41,960 bases of DNA from assembly GCF_009900715.1 (NCBI RefSeq), contig NZ_JAAAJC010000012.1:3646-45605 (forward strand). The letters run 5' to 3'. This document shows, in pieces, positions 40,900 to 41,960 of this stretch. The notes below the pieces were generated by a model, which was not told the origin of the DNA, made no database searches, and was given only the letters and a program-made list of their open reading frames with translations. Each line of letters begins with the position of its first letter. Position 1 is the first letter of the stretch. The stretch comes from Halococcus salsus (GTDB taxonomy: Archaea > Halobacteriota > Halobacteria > Halobacteriales > Halococcaceae). The translations under genes were made by a program, and so were the position numbers.

Positions 40900-41960
40900 T
40901 TATGGCCAGAGACCACGAGCTTCGTGGGCTTCTGCCAGACGAGACAGAGCAACAATGTATGCAGCATCACGCCACGAGACGTCCCGTTTCTCAACTTCCG
41001 CTCTGACTTTGTTCCATGCTCTCATCATCTCTTTCTCTAATTCATTATTGACCTGCTCAAGCGACCATTGTCGACGATTGATATCCTGTAGCCATTCGAA
41101 GTAGCTAACAGTTACACCACCAGCATTTGCGAGAATATCTGGGATGACAGGGATGTCACGTCCTCTGAGAATTTCATCTCCTCTGGAAGTCGTCGGCCCG
41201 TTTGCTCCTTCTACGACAATGTTTGCTTGGAGTGTATCTGCGTTGTCTTGAGTGATGACATTCCCGATTGCAGCCGGAATGAGAACGTCTACATCGACTT
41301 CGAACAATTCTGCTGCAGGCAGAATTTCATTCGCATGTTTTGTGACCGCCTCAGGCTCTTCATCGTGCGAAGGGATTCTTTGGACGTCAACACCATCAGC
41401 ATCGTACGCAACACCGTTGACGTCGCTCACTGCAGTGATGGTTGCTCCCCAACTATCGAGCAATCGAGCAGCATTTGCACCGACACTTCCGAACCCTTGT
41501 ACAGCAACTGATGTCTCTTTTAGCGGACGATCGTAGTAATCACAGACCTCTCGGGTGATGATCGCAACACTTCGACCAGGTGCTTCTTCCCGCCCATAGC
41601 TTCCGCCAATGACTGGTGGCTTGCCGGTGACAACACCTGGCGAGGTTTCTCCCTGTTGCATACTATATGCATCCATGAGCCATCCCATCGTCTGAGCATC
41701 AGTTCCCATATCAGGCGCTGGAATATCCTGCATGGGACCGGTGCTCTCCCGGAGCTCCTGCGCTAATCGACGAGTCAACCGCTCCTTTTCACCTTCGCTC
41801 AAAGACTTGGGGTTGACAACGACACCACCCTTCGCGCCGCCGAATGGAAGATCCATGACCGCGGTTTTCCATGTCATCCACATCGCTAAGCCAGTGCATT
41901 CTGCCTCGCTGACTCCAGGATGATAGCGGAGACCTCCTTTGTAGGGACCGCGGACGCTGT
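40900..41960 (-). CDS. Glutamate dehydrogenase, partial
   Basis: The Glu/Leu/Phe/Val dehydrogenase reading frame continues past the window edge: the partial start is [20 protein letters not shown] at 41960. The catalytic Lys is in [12 protein letters not shown], the substrate Asp in PAPDMGTD, the GVVTGKP loop follows, and the NAD(P) Rossmann motif is [16 protein letters not shown], with EGANGPTT after it. The C-terminus ends [15 protein letters not shown] at 40900. The N-terminal roughly 60 residues lie outside. It interconverts glutamate with 2-oxoglutarate and ammonia; whether it prefers NAD or NADP cannot be told from this part. Confidence 0.92.
   Translation of the reverse strand, partial: SVRGPYKGGLRYHPGVSEAECTGLAMWMTWKTAVMDLPFGGAKGGVVVNPKSLSEGEKERLTRRLAQELRESTGPMQDIPAPDMGTDAQTMGWLMDAYSMQQGETSPGVVTGKPPVIGGSYGREEAPGRSVAIITREVCDYYDRPLKETSVAVQGFGSVGANAARLLDSWGATITAVSDVNGVAYDADGVDVQRIPSHDEEPEAVTKHANEILPAAELFEVDVDVLIPAAIGNVITQDNADTLQANIVVEGANGPTTSRGDEILRGRDIPVIPDILANAGGVTVSYFEWLQDINRRQWSLEQVNNELEKEMMRAWNKVRAEVEKRDVSWRDAAYIVALSRLAEAHEARGLWP

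Noticed and set aside
1-41960. CRISPR array or defence operon
   Set aside because: No regularly spaced identical repeats with unique spacers were seen; the repeated ends are few, oriented and flank mobile elements, and no cas, restriction or abortive-infection genes are evident.

Overview
The window is haloarchaeal. The proteins are acidic (Asp/Glu-rich), several genes have an AT-rich TATA-like box about 25-35 nt before a leaderless or near-leaderless start, and the families are typical of Halobacteria: a TbsP-type regulator, a bacterio-opsin-activator-type HTH protein, a TFB fragment, deoxyhypusine synthase, DUF7260/DUF7521/DUF7342-type proteins and the large YREK transposases of haloarchaeal insertion sequences. 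The genus cannot be named from this sequence alone.

Layout. 1-5.1 kb: a decayed IS6 transposase, hemD, a Bat-type regulator, and a co-directional group of three flavoprotein genes (FAD-linked oxidase with a frameshift, NAD(P)H-dependent FMN reductase, flavin reductase). 5.2-29.3 kb: a mosaic rich in insertion sequences. It contains three large YREK transposases, several IS fragments, and at least six copies of one family of inverted-repeat ends, some forming ~105-bp MITE-like units. Inserted among these are tbsP, a broken PfpI gene, a broken NAD synthetase, two copies of a mechanosensitive-channel module (MscS plus a multi-helix TM_helix protein), a SugE-type SMR transporter and a serine recombinase. 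29.5-34.6 kb: a frameshifted HxlR regulator with a palindromic operator, an HTH/membrane-protein pair, a truncated TFB, the cydAB oxidase, and two gene remnants abutting at one breakpoint. 35.0-42.0 kb is calmer: TetR plus a rifampin-phosphotransferase-like enzyme lacking its histidine domain, a 59-residue ORF, deoxyhypusine synthase, a small winged-helix regulator, a membrane protein and a partial glutamate dehydrogenase.

Two structural points dominate. First, the 5' half of a DUF7342-type HTH gene (7397-7583) and the matching 3' half (29162-29330) lie 21.6 kb apart. Each borders the same 9 bases and each is followed inward by related inverted-repeat ends, so the segment between them looks like an insertion, or repeated insertions, into one gene. 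Second, the divergent pair TM_helix(-)/MscS(+) at 23.0-25.2 kb exists again as MscS(-) at 11.0-11.9 kb and TM_helix(+) at 17.3-18.3 kb, as if that second pair had been pulled apart by 5 kb of transposase and other genes.

Many genes here carry single-base frameshifts. They could be real decay in a transposon-rich region or assembly errors; the raw reads would decide. I see no CRISPR array, rRNA or tRNA gene.
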